From Clostridiaceae bacterium (GTDB taxonomy: Bacteria > Bacillota > Clostridia > Lachnospirales > Lachnospiraceae), in contig CAJSZV010000006.1 of the NCBI GenBank assembly GCA_910574345.1, positions 70,340 through 134,339 of the forward strand: a stretch of 64,000 bases of DNA. Reading direction: 5' to 3'. Within the stretch, counting starts at the first letter, position 1, and every line of letters begins with the position of its first letter. The position numbers were made by a program, and so were the translations under genes. This document shows, one piece after another, positions 17,491-26,668 of this stretch. The notes beneath the pieces were generated by a model. That model made no database searches. It was not told the origin of the DNA and worked only from the letters and a program-made list of their open reading frames with translations.

Positions 17491-18645
17491 CATATCTTGA
17501 AAGAATCTTTTAAAAGCTTCCTGTTTTGAATAAGCGTAATAAAACTTTGTTCCAAAGGTTTCCTGAATGAGACGGTAATCAACTGCCACCTGGTCTTCTT
17601 GACTGAATGCCAGTGTCGGTACCATTTTTCCAGTTTTCTTGTCTGCCCTCTCCTGATACTTGACTTTTCCTCCCACATCCAGCAGACGGACATAGCCTCC
17701 CCGCTCTATCAGGCAGTTTGCTTCTCTAAGCGCCTCCGCGATCCGTTCTGCCGGCATCCTTTTCTCTCCCATAAAGTGCTGTATCACACGAATGATTACT
17801 AACGCGGTAAAACAGATCAGGAAATGGGCACGGATATGCCCTCTCTTTTTTACAAAAATCGGGCGGGCATCAAAATCGGATTTCATGATCCGGAAGGATT
17901 CCTCTATAACCCATGGTATGTTTCACGGATCTTTGCCGCTCCATAATCCATCTCACTGGTTATGATTGCAAAATATCCATCAAATTTAGCGTCCTTTTCC
18001 GCTTTTTCCGTGTCTACGGTCTGGATTTTGGCAATCTGGTCTTTTTCCAGGATCTCTCCCGTTTCCTTTATCACCGTCTGTTCTGTCACATACCGGCCTT
18101 TCCCATGAGGGATCGCGTAAGCGTTGTTTTTCGTGGACTTCCGGGCCCTGGCCAGCTTCTCTTCCCGTTTTTTAGCTGCCATTTTTTCGTCCGCTGCCGA
18201 CTAATACAGCAGTACCTTCCGTTTTCTCACCACGGATTTTCCGATTTCGATCCGTCCCCCTGGCTGCATAACAGGTCAATGTTATGGGAGTAGTTCATTC
18301 CCTTATCCACGACAACAACGGTCCGTTTTACTTTATATTCTTTTTTAAATCCATCCAGATTTTCTTTCAGGGTATCGGAATCGCTCATATTTCCACGGAA
18401 AACATCCATGCAGATGGGGATTCCATTTTCATCCATGAACAACCCCATCTGAATGATGGGCGTCAGGCGGTGTTCCCTGGATACTCCCTTTTGTCCAAGA
18501 GCGGGACCAGTTACCATCTCCACGTTTCGATCCTGGTAAGTCTTATCCGGGTCAGAAAAATCCTGTTCCGTATAGTAATTGGTTATATCATAAAAGGAGT
18601 ATTCCAGTTCCCGTCCCGTAATCTTCTTGATCCGCCAGCTGGGGA
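17490..18645 (-). pseudogene. IS1634/IS4-type transposase remnant
   Basis: Three minus-strand frames tile a DDE transposase of the IS1634 type. The upstream part has SFYDITNYYTEQDFSD, RLTPIIQMGLFMDENGIPI and VVVVDKGMNYSHNI (18640-18230). The middle has KAEKDAKFDGYFAIITSE (18180-17905). The C-terminal part has KKRGHIRAHFLICFTALVI and YAYSKQEAFKRFF (17886-17500). At least two frameshifts separate them, and the N-terminus is missing because the sequence abuts an integrase fragment. No terminal inverted repeats remain visible. Confidence 0.82.
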
Positions 18646-19198
18646 GGATACATAACACGGTAAAAGAAGACTTTGCCCCAAAAACTTTTACGAAACAGGA
18701 AGTTGGATTAAACACAAGATCCAGTTATAGGGAGATTCCGATTCCTGATTATGTCTTTGAGGCAATTTTAAAAGAACGGCGAATATATGAGAAAACAGAA
18801 ACCGCAGAAAAGAAGAGATTCAGGATCTGGATTATATCTGTTGTTCCACACTTGGCAGGGCAAGGAGCAAAGGGTTTCACTGCAGGTATTATAAGCAGCT
18901 TCTTGCTGAAAGTGGCCTGCCGAACATCCGCTGGCATGATTTGCGCAGCACATATTGTACGCTTCTGCTGAAAGAGGCGTTTAATCCGAAGGCGGTATCA
19001 AAGCTCATGGGGCATGCAAAGGAACTCATAACTATAGATGTTTATGGCGATAATAAAGGCATCATAGCGGATGGCGTGCCGGAAATTGAAACATATATGA
19101 AAGAAGTTTTGCCAAACATGGAAGAGATGGAAAGCTTTAAAAAAGAACTGCTGGAGATTGTGATGGACGTAACGGAATTTCTTCTGGAGGTAGGATGA
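18633..19198 (+). pseudogene. tyrosine integrase fragment (element B)
   Basis: Picks up the integrase family of 14254 and 49355 at RQLGRIHNTVKEDFAPKTF, so the N-terminal half is lost to the transposase junction. A one-base deletion near 18795 (TATGAGAAAACAGAAAC against ...AAAATAGAAAC in copy A) shifts frame. The end is again readable from about 18941 as STYCTLLLKEAFNPKAVSKL and LMGHAKELITIDVYGD with the catalytic Tyr. Dead, but it shows that element B had the same integrase. Confidence 0.85.
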
Positions 19199-19456
19199 AA
19201 AGAACAAAAGTTCGATTTCCCATCTATACAAATTTCGTGATCTGTGGTAAGATAAAAAAGTTCTTTGAGTGCTGTTTTATCCGTATGGAATTACTGAGGT
19301 ACGCCAGGTTGCAAAAACAGCAAATTGTGAACGGAATTCGTCGTGGGCCTGTTTTGCCCCGATTCAAGTAAGCACCACGACGAAAATAAAATGCTCCACG
19401 ACGAATTTGTGGCGTATAGGCGTCTTTTTTTACTACGAAATCAGAGGTGAGTATTT
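19199..19456 (+). promoter_or_regulatory. uvrB leader of element B with covarying palindrome
   Basis: Holds AATTCGTCGTGG (19335-19346) pairing perfectly with CCACGACGAATT (19396-19407). A second identical pairing partner CCACGACGAA (19375-19384) lies 21 bases from the outer one. Compared with element A, both arms changed together (CAAGGA/TCCTTG to CGTGG/CCACG), so the pairing is conserved rather than the bases. A TAAGAT (19248-19253) may be a -10 element. Confidence 0.6.
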
Positions 19457-19741
19457 GTGCAAAATGAACAAAAAATCTTCAAACTTCACTCAGAATACCA
19501 GCCCACAGGCGACCAGCCGCAGGCCATAGAAGCCCTTGTAAAAGGGTTCCAGGAAGGCAATCAATTCCAGACCTTACTGGGGGTTACGGGTTCCGGAAAG
19601 ACCTTTACCATGGCTAACGTGATCGCTAAGCTTAACAAACCGACTTTGGTAATAGCGCACAATAAGACATTAGCGGCCCAGCTCTATGGTGAGTTCAAAG
19701 AGTATTTTCCGAGTAACGCGGTAGAATATTTTGTGTCCTAA
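19457..19741 (+). pseudogene. uvrB': truncated uvrB 5' end, copy 2
   Basis: GTG 19457 opens [20 protein letters not shown] with Walker [14 protein letters not shown], and ends VEYFVS followed at once by TAA. From 19501 to the core it is almost base-for-base the same as copy 1. The stop is created by the junction with the left end of element C. The predicted 94-residue peptide keeps the P-loop but lacks the tyrosine hairpin and helicase domains. Confidence 0.92.
19729..19740 (+). other. attachment core, left end of element C
   Basis: TTTTGTGTCCTA, identical to 51295-51306 inside the complete uvrB. The 31.6 kb between the two copies is the most recently inserted or best preserved element. Confidence 0.75.
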
Positions 19742-19975
19742 TTTGGGGACAGGGTGAAAACCGCATTATTTAGTGTTATTTGGTGTTGATTGTACCGTAT
19801 TTTGTGGACAAGATGGGGGATTATGGACGAAATAACACTAGGCGGACGGGTGGGGTTTGTGACCTGGATTCGTGTAATGGATTAAACAACACAGGATGAC
19901 ATCAATAGCATTTTATCTACATAGAAAGGTACAGGAGATAGAGAAAAGTGTATGTAAAAAAGGAGATAAGAAATA
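19741..19975. other. left end of element C with integrase arm-like sites
   Basis: Non-coding. GTGTTATTTGGTGTTGATT (19773) resembles GTGTTATTCAGTGTTGTTT at the right end (50781). TTTGTGACCTG (19856-19866) is repeated exactly at 50817-50827. ATTCGTGTAA (19868-19877) is the inverse of TTACACGAAT found twice at 50880 and 50901. TAGTGTTATTT (19771-19781) also forms an 11-bp inverted repeat with 19830-19840. Shared motifs at both ends are what integrase or excisionase arm sites look like. Confidence 0.6.
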
Positions 19976-22057
19976 TTGGAGTTTTGGATTAGTGAATCAG
20001 GAAAGCAAGAACAGAAGAGAAAATGGAAGCAGGATTTTAAAAATATAGGAGAAGATGTATATACTTTTTTCATAGATACTGCAATAAAAATGGGGTTTGA
20101 AGATAGAGAGGGACAATGGGATATGTCTTTTGAAATAGCTGATGCTATGAAGAAAAAGCAACATATTTTGGTTGAAGCTGGTGTAGGAATTGGAAAAACA
20201 TTTGCTTATATTGTTCCTCTTTTATATTACCATAAAAGATACAAAAAACCGATAATAATTGCGACATCAACTATAGCATTGCAGGAGCAATTAGCAGCTG
20301 ATGTTAAAGTTATAGAAAATATACTTGGGTATCATCCTGAAATAGTGCTGGCAAAAGGACAAAACCATTTTCTTTGTAAATATAGGTGTGATGAGCATTT
20401 CCTTTGTGAAAATGATGAAACGGCTAGAAAAATGTATGAAAAAATTGATAAAGGCGGATGTCAGAAAACAGATTGGGATTTTTACATACCGGATAATATT
20501 TGGAATCAAATAAATGTGAAGGAATTTAATCCGGTATTTTGTCGGCAGAATTGTGTGCATAAAGATTATTGCTTTTACTATGGATTGAGGCAGGAACTAT
20601 TAGACACAGATGGTATTATTTTATGCAATCAGGATTTGTTAACAATCAATTTAAAAAAGCGGTATAGTTATTCAAAAGAAATTATTACGGATAAATTTCA
20701 GTTCGTTGTAATTGATGAGGTTCATAATTTAGAAAACAAAGTTAGAAATTCTTATACAATGGAAGTAAGTTATACTTCATTGCAGAGAACAATGGAGCAA
20801 GCAAGGAAACTTACCAGAGGATTAGGATATACAATAGATTTAAAGATTAAGGAATATTATAAACATTTGGATGTGGTTTTTGATGCTTTATATTTACAAA
20901 TTAGAAAGCAAGATGAATTTGCAAAAAAGTATGACAAAGAAATTGAGCGATATTCAATTAATCGAGATATACCAGCATTGCAAGGTTTGAGAGATTGTGT
21001 CCATGATATTTTTTTAGAGGTGTCAATACAATTTGGTGCGGATGATTATTATCGAAATAAAGATCATGATGCGGAAGTAGATGCATTAGAGTTGCAAGAA
21101 ACTTTGTGGAAGTCAATGTTGAAAGTTGATAGTGATGATATATTTTGGATGAACGTCAAGGGCAAAGGGAAAAAGGGAATAAATATTTTCAGTTGTCCTA
21201 AAGATGTGAATAGGCGCACAGAGGCACTCTTTTTTTCTGATTCTAAATTTACGACAATACTGACATCAGCAACCATAACGAGTGGTGTAGGTGATAAATA
21301 TGAAGAAGGATACAAATATTTCATTACAAATACAAATTTTCCAATGGAACAGGGATTTATAGCAGAGCCGAAAGTTTCCCCATTTAATTATGATGAACAT
21401 GCTATGATTTATTATACAGAAGATATGCCTCATCCCAGTCATGAGAGAAAGAAATTTATTGAAAAGGGGATTGATGAAATCGTTCGTTTATTGGAAATAT
21501 CAGAAGGGAAAGCACTAATACTATTTACTGCTAAAAGTGATATGGAAGAAGTATATGAAGGTTTAACAAATAGAGTGCCGTATAAGGTTTTAATGCAACA
21601 TCAAACTGCTTCGCAAAGTGATATTATTGCAGAATTTAAAAGAGATATAAATTCTGTGCTGCTAGGCACAGGAACATACTGGGAAGGGATTAGCGTTGAA
21701 GGGGTTGCCTTATCCAATTTAATTATTTTTAGATTGCCTTTTCCGGTTCCGGAACCAATTATTGATTATAAAATGAGCATTTGCAAAGATGGGTTAATGG
21801 AAGTTTTAGTTCCTGAAATGATTATAAAATTGAAACAAGGAATTGGAAGATTGATACGAAGTGAAAAAGATTTTGGAATTGTTTCAATCATTGATTCAAG
21901 AGTAGGTGAAAAATCTAAAGCAAAATATAAGCAGATGATTTGGGATGCGTTACCAGTAAAAAATAAAACATCAAATTTTGATGTGATTAGGGAGTTTTAT
22001 AATTTGTTAGTTGAAAATAATGATGAAAGAAGAAAGGAGAAAGATAACAATGACTAA
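19976..22057 (+). CDS. DinG/XPD-like superfamily 2 helicase
   Basis: A 693-residue helicase of DinG type. Walker A VEAGVGIGKT (residues 66-75). A cysteine-rich insert with C134, C138, C144, C162, C189, C193 and C199 fits a 4Fe-4S cluster domain. DEVH box VVIDEVHNLENK (244-255). Motif III-like LTSATIT, motif V-like GTGTYWEGISV and motif VI QGIGRLIRSEKDFG. The start is TTG with AGGAG 11 bases upstream. The DNA is much more AT-rich than neighbouring genes. The stop overlaps the next gene by eight bases. It lies at the outer edge of the element, typical of defence or anti-defence cargo. Cellular DinG unwinds R-loops; here a defence helicase role is inferred only. Confidence 0.88.
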   Translation: MEFWISESGKQEQKRKWKQDFKNIGEDVYTFFIDTAIKMGFEDREGQWDMSFEIADAMKKKQHILVEAGVGIGKTFAYIVPLLYYHKRYKKPIIIATSTIALQEQLAADVKVIENILGYHPEIVLAKGQNHFLCKYRCDEHFLCENDETARKMYEKIDKGGCQKTDWDFYIPDNIWNQINVKEFNPVFCRQNCVHKDYCFYYGLRQELLDTDGIILCNQDLLTINLKKRYSYSKEIITDKFQFVVIDEVHNLENKVRNSYTMEVSYTSLQRTMEQARKLTRGLGYTIDLKIKEYYKHLDVVFDALYLQIRKQDEFAKKYDKEIERYSINRDIPALQGLRDCVHDIFLEVSIQFGADDYYRNKDHDAEVDALELQETLWKSMLKVDSDDIFWMNVKGKGKKGINIFSCPKDVNRRTEALFFSDSKFTTILTSATITSGVGDKYEEGYKYFITNTNFPMEQGFIAEPKVSPFNYDEHAMIYYTEDMPHPSHERKKFIEKGIDEIVRLLEISEGKALILFTAKSDMEEVYEGLTNRVPYKVLMQHQTASQSDIIAEFKRDINSVLLGTGTYWEGISVEGVALSNLIIFRLPFPVPEPIIDYKMSICKDGLMEVLVPEMIIKLKQGIGRLIRSEKDFGIVSIIDSRVGEKSKAKYKQMIWDALPVKNKTSNFDVIREFYNLLVENNDERRKEKDNND

Positions 22058-22811
22058 AGATAGTTTGTTAGATTTTCTTAATGAACCCACATTAGAAACA
22101 TTTTCATTTTTCTTAGAACAAAATTTAGGAGAAACAAATAATATTGATTTTAAATCTGAATGGATAGAAATTGAAAAGGTAGCTCAAATTCTTATGGGAA
22201 TGGGAAATTGTGGTGGAGGTTGTATTCTTATAGGAATTGCAGAAAAAGATGGAAACTTAGAGCCAAAAGGGATTCAAGAAAAAATATATGATCCATCAGA
22301 TTTCATTAAGAAGATATGCAAATATTTTCCTGATAGCATAGCTGTAAAGATTCAGTTATTGAATTTCTTTTATGACAATGATGTATATGGAAAATTGAGA
22401 AACAAAAAATTTCAAATGATAATACTTAATATAGAAGATGATAAAATTCCTATTGTTTGTGAGTGTGAAAGCAAGATATTTAAGAAGGGTGATATTTTTA
22501 TACGAAGAGGCACAAATACAGAAAAAGTGAACTATGAAGAATTACAATCGTTATTAGATAGGAGAATTGAAGCTACTAAAGCTCAATTAACAGATGAGGG
22601 ATTGAGTGAGCAATTGAAACAGTTAAAAATTTTGTATGATGCTATTCCAACCGTAATTAACAAATTTAGCTATTCTGCATTAATGCAATCACCATTTGCG
22701 TGGCAAATACTTGGCAAGGAGAAAAATAAAGTTTACCCTGAGAAGTCATATGAAGAATTTTTAGTTGATATGATTCAGATGAAACAAGAAAAAATTCAAA
22801 AGTATTTATGA
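22050..22811 (+). CDS. Schlafen/AlbA_2 domain protein coupled to the helicase
   Basis: A 253-residue protein. The N-terminal ~150 residues show the AlbA_2 pattern NNIDFKSEWIEIEKVAQILM, then MGNCGGGCILIGIAEKDG and GDIFIRRGTNTEKV (about residues 28-165). The C-terminal ~90 residues are helical (LSEQLKQLKILYDAIPT...) and not recognised. GAAAGGAGA inside the helicase 3' end precedes ATG 22050; the two frames overlap, so synthesis is coupled. AlbA_2 domains bind nucleic acid or act as nucleases in some families. Partnered with a DinG helicase, this looks like a two-component nucleic-acid-processing operon. Confidence 0.75.
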   Translation: MTKDSLLDFLNEPTLETFSFFLEQNLGETNNIDFKSEWIEIEKVAQILMGMGNCGGGCILIGIAEKDGNLEPKGIQEKIYDPSDFIKKICKYFPDSIAVKIQLLNFFYDNDVYGKLRNKKFQMIILNIEDDKIPIVCECESKIFKKGDIFIRRGTNTEKVNYEELQSLLDRRIEATKAQLTDEGLSEQLKQLKILYDAIPTVINKFSYSALMQSPFAWQILGKEKNKVYPEKSYEEFLVDMIQMKQEKIQKYL

Positions 22812-22826
22812 ATATGAAATACATAG

Positions 22827-22865
22827 CCGATTGATTTTCAAAACGAGAATCAGTCGGTTTTTTTA
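22827..22865 (+). terminator. intrinsic terminator of the helicase/AlbA_2 operon
   Basis: CCGATTGATTTTC and GAGAATCAGTCGG form a 13-bp stem (with G-U pairs) around AAAAC, followed by seven T. It ends the two-gene operon cleanly, supporting it as an autonomous unit. Confidence 0.8.
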
Positions 22866-22942
22866 TTGCCCCAAACTCATACATAGCCATTCTGTCATAT
22901 GCAGGGTGGCTATTAAAATTTCAGGAAAGGAGGTAAACCGTG

Positions 22943-23380
22943 ATGTCTAAATGTAAGGTAATTGCCCTTGCAAACCAGAAAGGCGGGACGGGCAAGACCA
23001 CGACTGCCGTAAATTTAGGGGTGGGGCTTGCAAACGAGGGGAAGAAAGTGCTGCTTGTGGACGCCGATCCGCAGGGGGATTTGACAACCTCTTTGGGCTG
23101 GGCGGATCAGGACAGCCTTCCGGTCACGCTCTCAACGCAGATGGAGAAGATTATCCGTGACGAGCCGTTTGAAGCGGGAGAGGGGATTTTACACCATGAC
23201 GAAGGCGTAGACCTGATTCCGGCGAATATTGAGCTGTCCGGCATGGAAATCACGCTTGTAAACGCCATGAGCCGGGAGTTCACCATGAAATCCTATCTAA
23301 GCGAGCTGAAAAAGGATTATGACTATATCCTGATTGATACCTTATGTGGTTATCCACATAAACAATCTAATGCGGAGTAA
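22943..23380 (+). pseudogene. ParA/Soj-family ATPase, 3'-truncated
   Basis: Starts [20 protein letters not shown] (deviant Walker A KGGTGKTT, about residues 13-20), then [17 protein letters not shown] and YDYILIDT. ParA would normally continue for another ~120 residues after the ILID motif. Here the frame turns into [12 protein letters not shown] at a small palindrome and stops. AGGAGGT sits nine bases before ATG 22943. In Tn1549-like elements ParA starts the replication/partition module, so this is a broken module head. Confidence 0.85.
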
Positions 23381-23398
23381 ATTATTATGCGGAGTAAA
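23342..23398. repeat. palindrome and duplicated 12-mer at a ParA/relaxase junction
   Basis: TTATGTGG (23342-23349) and CCACATAA (23354-23361) form an inverted repeat. ATGCGGAGTAAA occurs twice, at 23370 and 23387, 17 bases apart. Two convergent genes are both cut exactly here, ParA on the plus strand and the relaxase on the minus strand. I infer a mobile-element end or excision scar. Confidence 0.6.
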
Positions 23399-24694
23399 CT
23401 CGGCATAGTCTTTTTTCTTTCCTTCCAACAATGTTGCGTACTCGGCCTGCAAGCTCTTGACGGTGGGCAGCTTCTTGATACCCAGATCGTCAAATGCCTG
23501 CTTTGCCGCCTTGTGGAGCAGAATATCCGCTTCATGTTCCGCTAAAAATTTCTTGGAATATCCCGCCTTGCGGTAGGCCGCATAGACCTCGCGGGTTTTC
23601 ACATAATTGATGATGTGGGTCCGCAGTACGGCGATCTCCGCCATGCGGGTTTCCGCCGCCTTGATCTGGGCCGACAGCTCATTGTGGCGGGTCGTAACTG
23701 CCGCCGCTTTTTCCTCCAATGCCGCGTATTCCAGCAGGCCATGCTCGGTGAGATAGTTCATCGTCTGCGCCATCTGTTTCAGATTGAATACCTTCGCCCA
23801 GCGCGCATAGCCAGCGCCTTTTCCCGCCTGCAATTTTGCCTGAATATCCACCAGAAGATTGACCTTGGGCGGCTCTGTCTGGACAGCCGGTTTCTTTTTT
23901 GGGGTATGCTCTTTTTCCCCAGCCAGTACCGCCCGGATTTCTGCCTCGCTGTACCCTTGTCCCAGCTTTTCATCCATGCGGGCAACATTTTTCCAGCCGG
24001 GGGCTTTGAGCCGGATTGCCTGTCCCCGGCGCGACACTTCACATCCCATTTCTGTAAGCAGTTTTAACAGCCCGTCAAAGTCTGCCGGTTTCTGTTCTAA
24101 TGCCTGGTCAATCATCACGCGGAGCTGTTCCCTGTGGGAGGGCTTCGCCTGATCCCCCAGCCATTTGTTGTAGCTTTTTCCATGCGGTTTTGGGTCCTCT
24201 ACAATGGAATAGCCGTTCTCAACGCAGATGGTATCATTCAGCCGCCGGACCGCGCGGGTGCTGCCCCAGAAGTTTCGGAATTTCCGGTCACAGTTCAGAT
24301 TGACCGCGTTCCAGATGATGTGGTTATGGATATGGGATTTGTCGATATGGGTGCAGACCACAAAGGCATGATTGCCCTTGGTGAACCGCTTTGCAAACTC
24401 CACGCCCAGCCGGTTGGCTTCTTCCGGGGTAATCTCGCCGGGGACAAAGGACTGCCGGACATGGTAGGCAAGTACATCGTCCGCGCCGCGTACCCGGCCA
24501 GTGGTGGAAATGTACTCCCGTTTCGCCAGCAGAAACTCGGCGTCGGCTACCCGGCTGTCACACGCAAAGCCAGTGACGAGCCTGCCGTTATCTGTCTTTT
24601 GCGGGTTGGATACATAGTCAATAATGTCACTGACCGCCTGGCTTTCGGTGCGGCCCTTGCCGGTGTGCAGCGGCATGATGCGTGTGGTTGCCAT
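23342..24694 (-). pseudogene. MOBP-type relaxase, C-terminally truncated
   Basis: A 450-residue relaxase beginning MATTRIMPLHTGKGRTESQA. The histidine triad is in HIDKSHIHNHIIWNAVNL (about residue 115-132), preceded by FVVCT. Relaxases nick oriT and carry the strand during mobilisation. GGAGG eight bases upstream fixes ATG 24694. The tail after GKKKDYAEF (~435) changes to [15 protein letters not shown], encoded by the junction palindrome, so the natural C-terminus is gone. The nuclease domain is complete and could still be active in trans. Confidence 0.82.
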
Positions 24695-24798
24695 ATCAAA
24701 CACCTCCTACTGTTCTTAGCATCATTGAATTGATATTATTTGAAAAATCCCGTATAATAGGGAATAGAAATTTGAAACCGAAAGGGGGTCTTGCTCCT

Positions 24799-26241
24799 AT
24801 GACAGAATATGAACTGTTGACGCTGATACATGGCGGTGAAAATATCCGTGTGGAGTTTAAGAAATCCACAAACGAGATTACCAGGGATGTGTATGATACT
24901 GTCTGCTCATTCTCTAATCGGGATGGTGGAATCATTATCCTGGGCGTAAAGGACAACGGAGAGATTTTAGGAATTATCCCGGATGCAGTTGACCGCATGA
25001 AAAAAGATTTTGTTACCTCTATCAACAACGGGCAGAAAATCAATCCTCCCCTTTATTTACAGCCGGAAACTTACCAGATAGAGGGGCGCACACTTCTGGT
25101 AATTCAAGTGCCGGTCAGCAGCCAGGTATGCCGTCATCGCGGGCGTATTTTTGACCGGAACCATGAATCGGATATTGACATTATGGATAATTCAGATATG
25201 GTGTATCAGCTGTATGCCCGTAAAAGCGGCAGTTATTTTGTCAACAAAGTGACCCGGTTTCAGCTTAGTGATCTTCGCTCTGACCTGATTGAAAGGGCAA
25301 GAACGATGACTTCCAGCCGTACCGCAAACCATCCGTGGAAATCCATGTCAGACGAGGAAATGCTGCACAGCGCCGGTCTGATTCTAAAAGATGAAGAAAA
25401 GCAGATGGAAGGTATCACTCTTGCGGCAATCCTGCTCTTTGGAAAAGACTCTACCATCATGTCTGTTCTTCCGCAGCATAAGACAGATGCTATTTTTCGG
25501 GTAGAAAATTTGGACCGTTATGATGACAGGGACGTTATCATAACAAATCTTTTAGAAACCTATGACCGTCTGATTGCGTTTGGGCAAAAACACCTTAGTG
25601 ATCCTTTTGTGCAGGAAGGGATTCAAAGCATCAGCGCCAGAGATTGGATTTTGCGGGAAATTTTTTCAAACAGTCTGGCACACAGGGATTATTCCAGCGG
25701 ATATGTGGCAAAGTTTGTAATCGAGCGAAACCGGCTTTACACCGAAAATGCCAACCGCTCTCACGGACATGGGGAACTGCTGTTATCCTCTTTCGAGCCG
25801 TATGCAAAGAACCCACCTATATCGAAAGTGTTCCGGGAAATTGGATTGGCTGATGAACTGGGTTCCGGTATGCGGAACACCTATAAATACACCCGGCTTT
25901 ATTCCGGCGGGACACCAGAATTTATCGAGGATGATGTATTCCGCACAATCGTTCCGTTGGCTCCGGTTGCCATTGAAAAGGTGGGGCCGCAGGAAAAGAC
26001 CCAAGTGACAACCCAAGTCAAGACCCAAGTGACAACCCAAGTGACAATCACTGATAAGATTCTGGTCTTTTGCCTTGAACCACACTCTAAAGCGGAAATC
26101 GCAGAACACTGCGGATATAAAAACACAAAGAACTTTACACAAAAATACCTGCGGCCTCTGCTTGATACTGGAAAGCTCCAGATGACAATACCGGACAAAC
26201 CGAGAAGCCAAAATCAAAAATATATCACATCTGAACGCTGA
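24799..26241 (+). CDS. AlbA_2 + GHKL-type ATP-binding regulator (RecG-like COG2865 family)
   Basis: A 480-residue protein. AlbA_2 domain: GENIRVEFKKSTNEITRDVY, then FSNRDGGIIILGVKDNGEI (residues ~12-65). A middle region holds AILLFGKDSTI. The HATPase_c-like part has REIFSNSLAHRDYSSG and SSFEPYAKNP...GLADELGSGMRN (~285-360). A QVTTQVKTQVTTQVT repeat linker leads into a winged-helix tail. Such proteins are putative transcriptional regulators or effectors. Start by AAAGGGGG before ATG 24799. It sits on the opposite strand between relaxase and mobC, which are normally adjacent. Confidence 0.82.
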   Translation: MTEYELLTLIHGGENIRVEFKKSTNEITRDVYDTVCSFSNRDGGIIILGVKDNGEILGIIPDAVDRMKKDFVTSINNGQKINPPLYLQPETYQIEGRTLLVIQVPVSSQVCRHRGRIFDRNHESDIDIMDNSDMVYQLYARKSGSYFVNKVTRFQLSDLRSDLIERARTMTSSRTANHPWKSMSDEEMLHSAGLILKDEEKQMEGITLAAILLFGKDSTIMSVLPQHKTDAIFRVENLDRYDDRDVIITNLLETYDRLIAFGQKHLSDPFVQEGIQSISARDWILREIFSNSLAHRDYSSGYVAKFVIERNRLYTENANRSHGHGELLLSSFEPYAKNPPISKVFREIGLADELGSGMRNTYKYTRLYSGGTPEFIEDDVFRTIVPLAPVAIEKVGPQEKTQVTTQVKTQVTTQVTITDKILVFCLEPHSKAEIAEHCGYKNTKNFTQKYLRPLLDTGKLQMTIPDKPRSQNQKYITSER

Positions 26242-26323
26242 ACTTTAAGGCAAAAAGAAAAAGCGGAGGAAGGCGCGGCGAAGAACGCCGTTCCTCCCTC
26301 CGCAGATGGGGCAGATTGTCCGG

Positions 26324-26668
26324 TCAGGAGAGTTTGGAAAGCTGGGCCAGTATCTTCTGCACACCGTCCCAAAGCTGTTCTTGCCGCTGGGATATATCCT
26401 CCAGATCAGCGTCATAAACCCGCCCTGTTTCATGCACTTTACGGGTCAGCTGGTTTAAGTTGTTGCTGGAATAGCGCATCAGGGACACCAGCTCCTTCAG
26501 TTCCGGCAAATCCAGCTTTACCACATACCCGTCCAGGGCCATTTTCCGCAGATAGGCTTCCCGGTTGACGGTTCCAAGCTGGGCCATTTTCTGCTCGATC
26601 AGGGCCAGCTCCTCCGGGGAAACCCGGAAATTCACCTGTACCTCCCGTTTCCGCTTTGCCGCGCTCAT
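26324..26668 (-). CDS. MobC-type relaxosome accessory protein
   Basis: A 114-residue protein. The N-terminal ribbon-helix-helix (RKREVQVNFRVSPEELALIE) is followed by the MobC block LPELKELVSLMRYSSNNLNQ and a coiled tail. MobC proteins bind oriT and help the relaxase. It lies upstream of the relaxase on the same strand but is separated from it by the AlbA_2-ATPase gene. Confidence 0.85.
   Translation of the reverse strand: MSAAKRKREVQVNFRVSPEELALIEQKMAQLGTVNREAYLRKMALDGYVVKLDLPELKELVSLMRYSSNNLNQLTRKVHETGRVYDADLEDISQRQEQLWDGVQKILAQLSKLS

Noticed and set aside
23615-24733. Plus-strand ORFs antisense to the relaxase
   Set aside because: High-GC shadow frames; the relaxase frame has motifs and an RBS.
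25983-26060. Short tandem repeat as possible CRISPR-like array
   Set aside because: The near-repeats of AAGTGACAACCC are coding (QVTTQVKTQV linker) and have no unique spacers; no CRISPR array was seen in the window.
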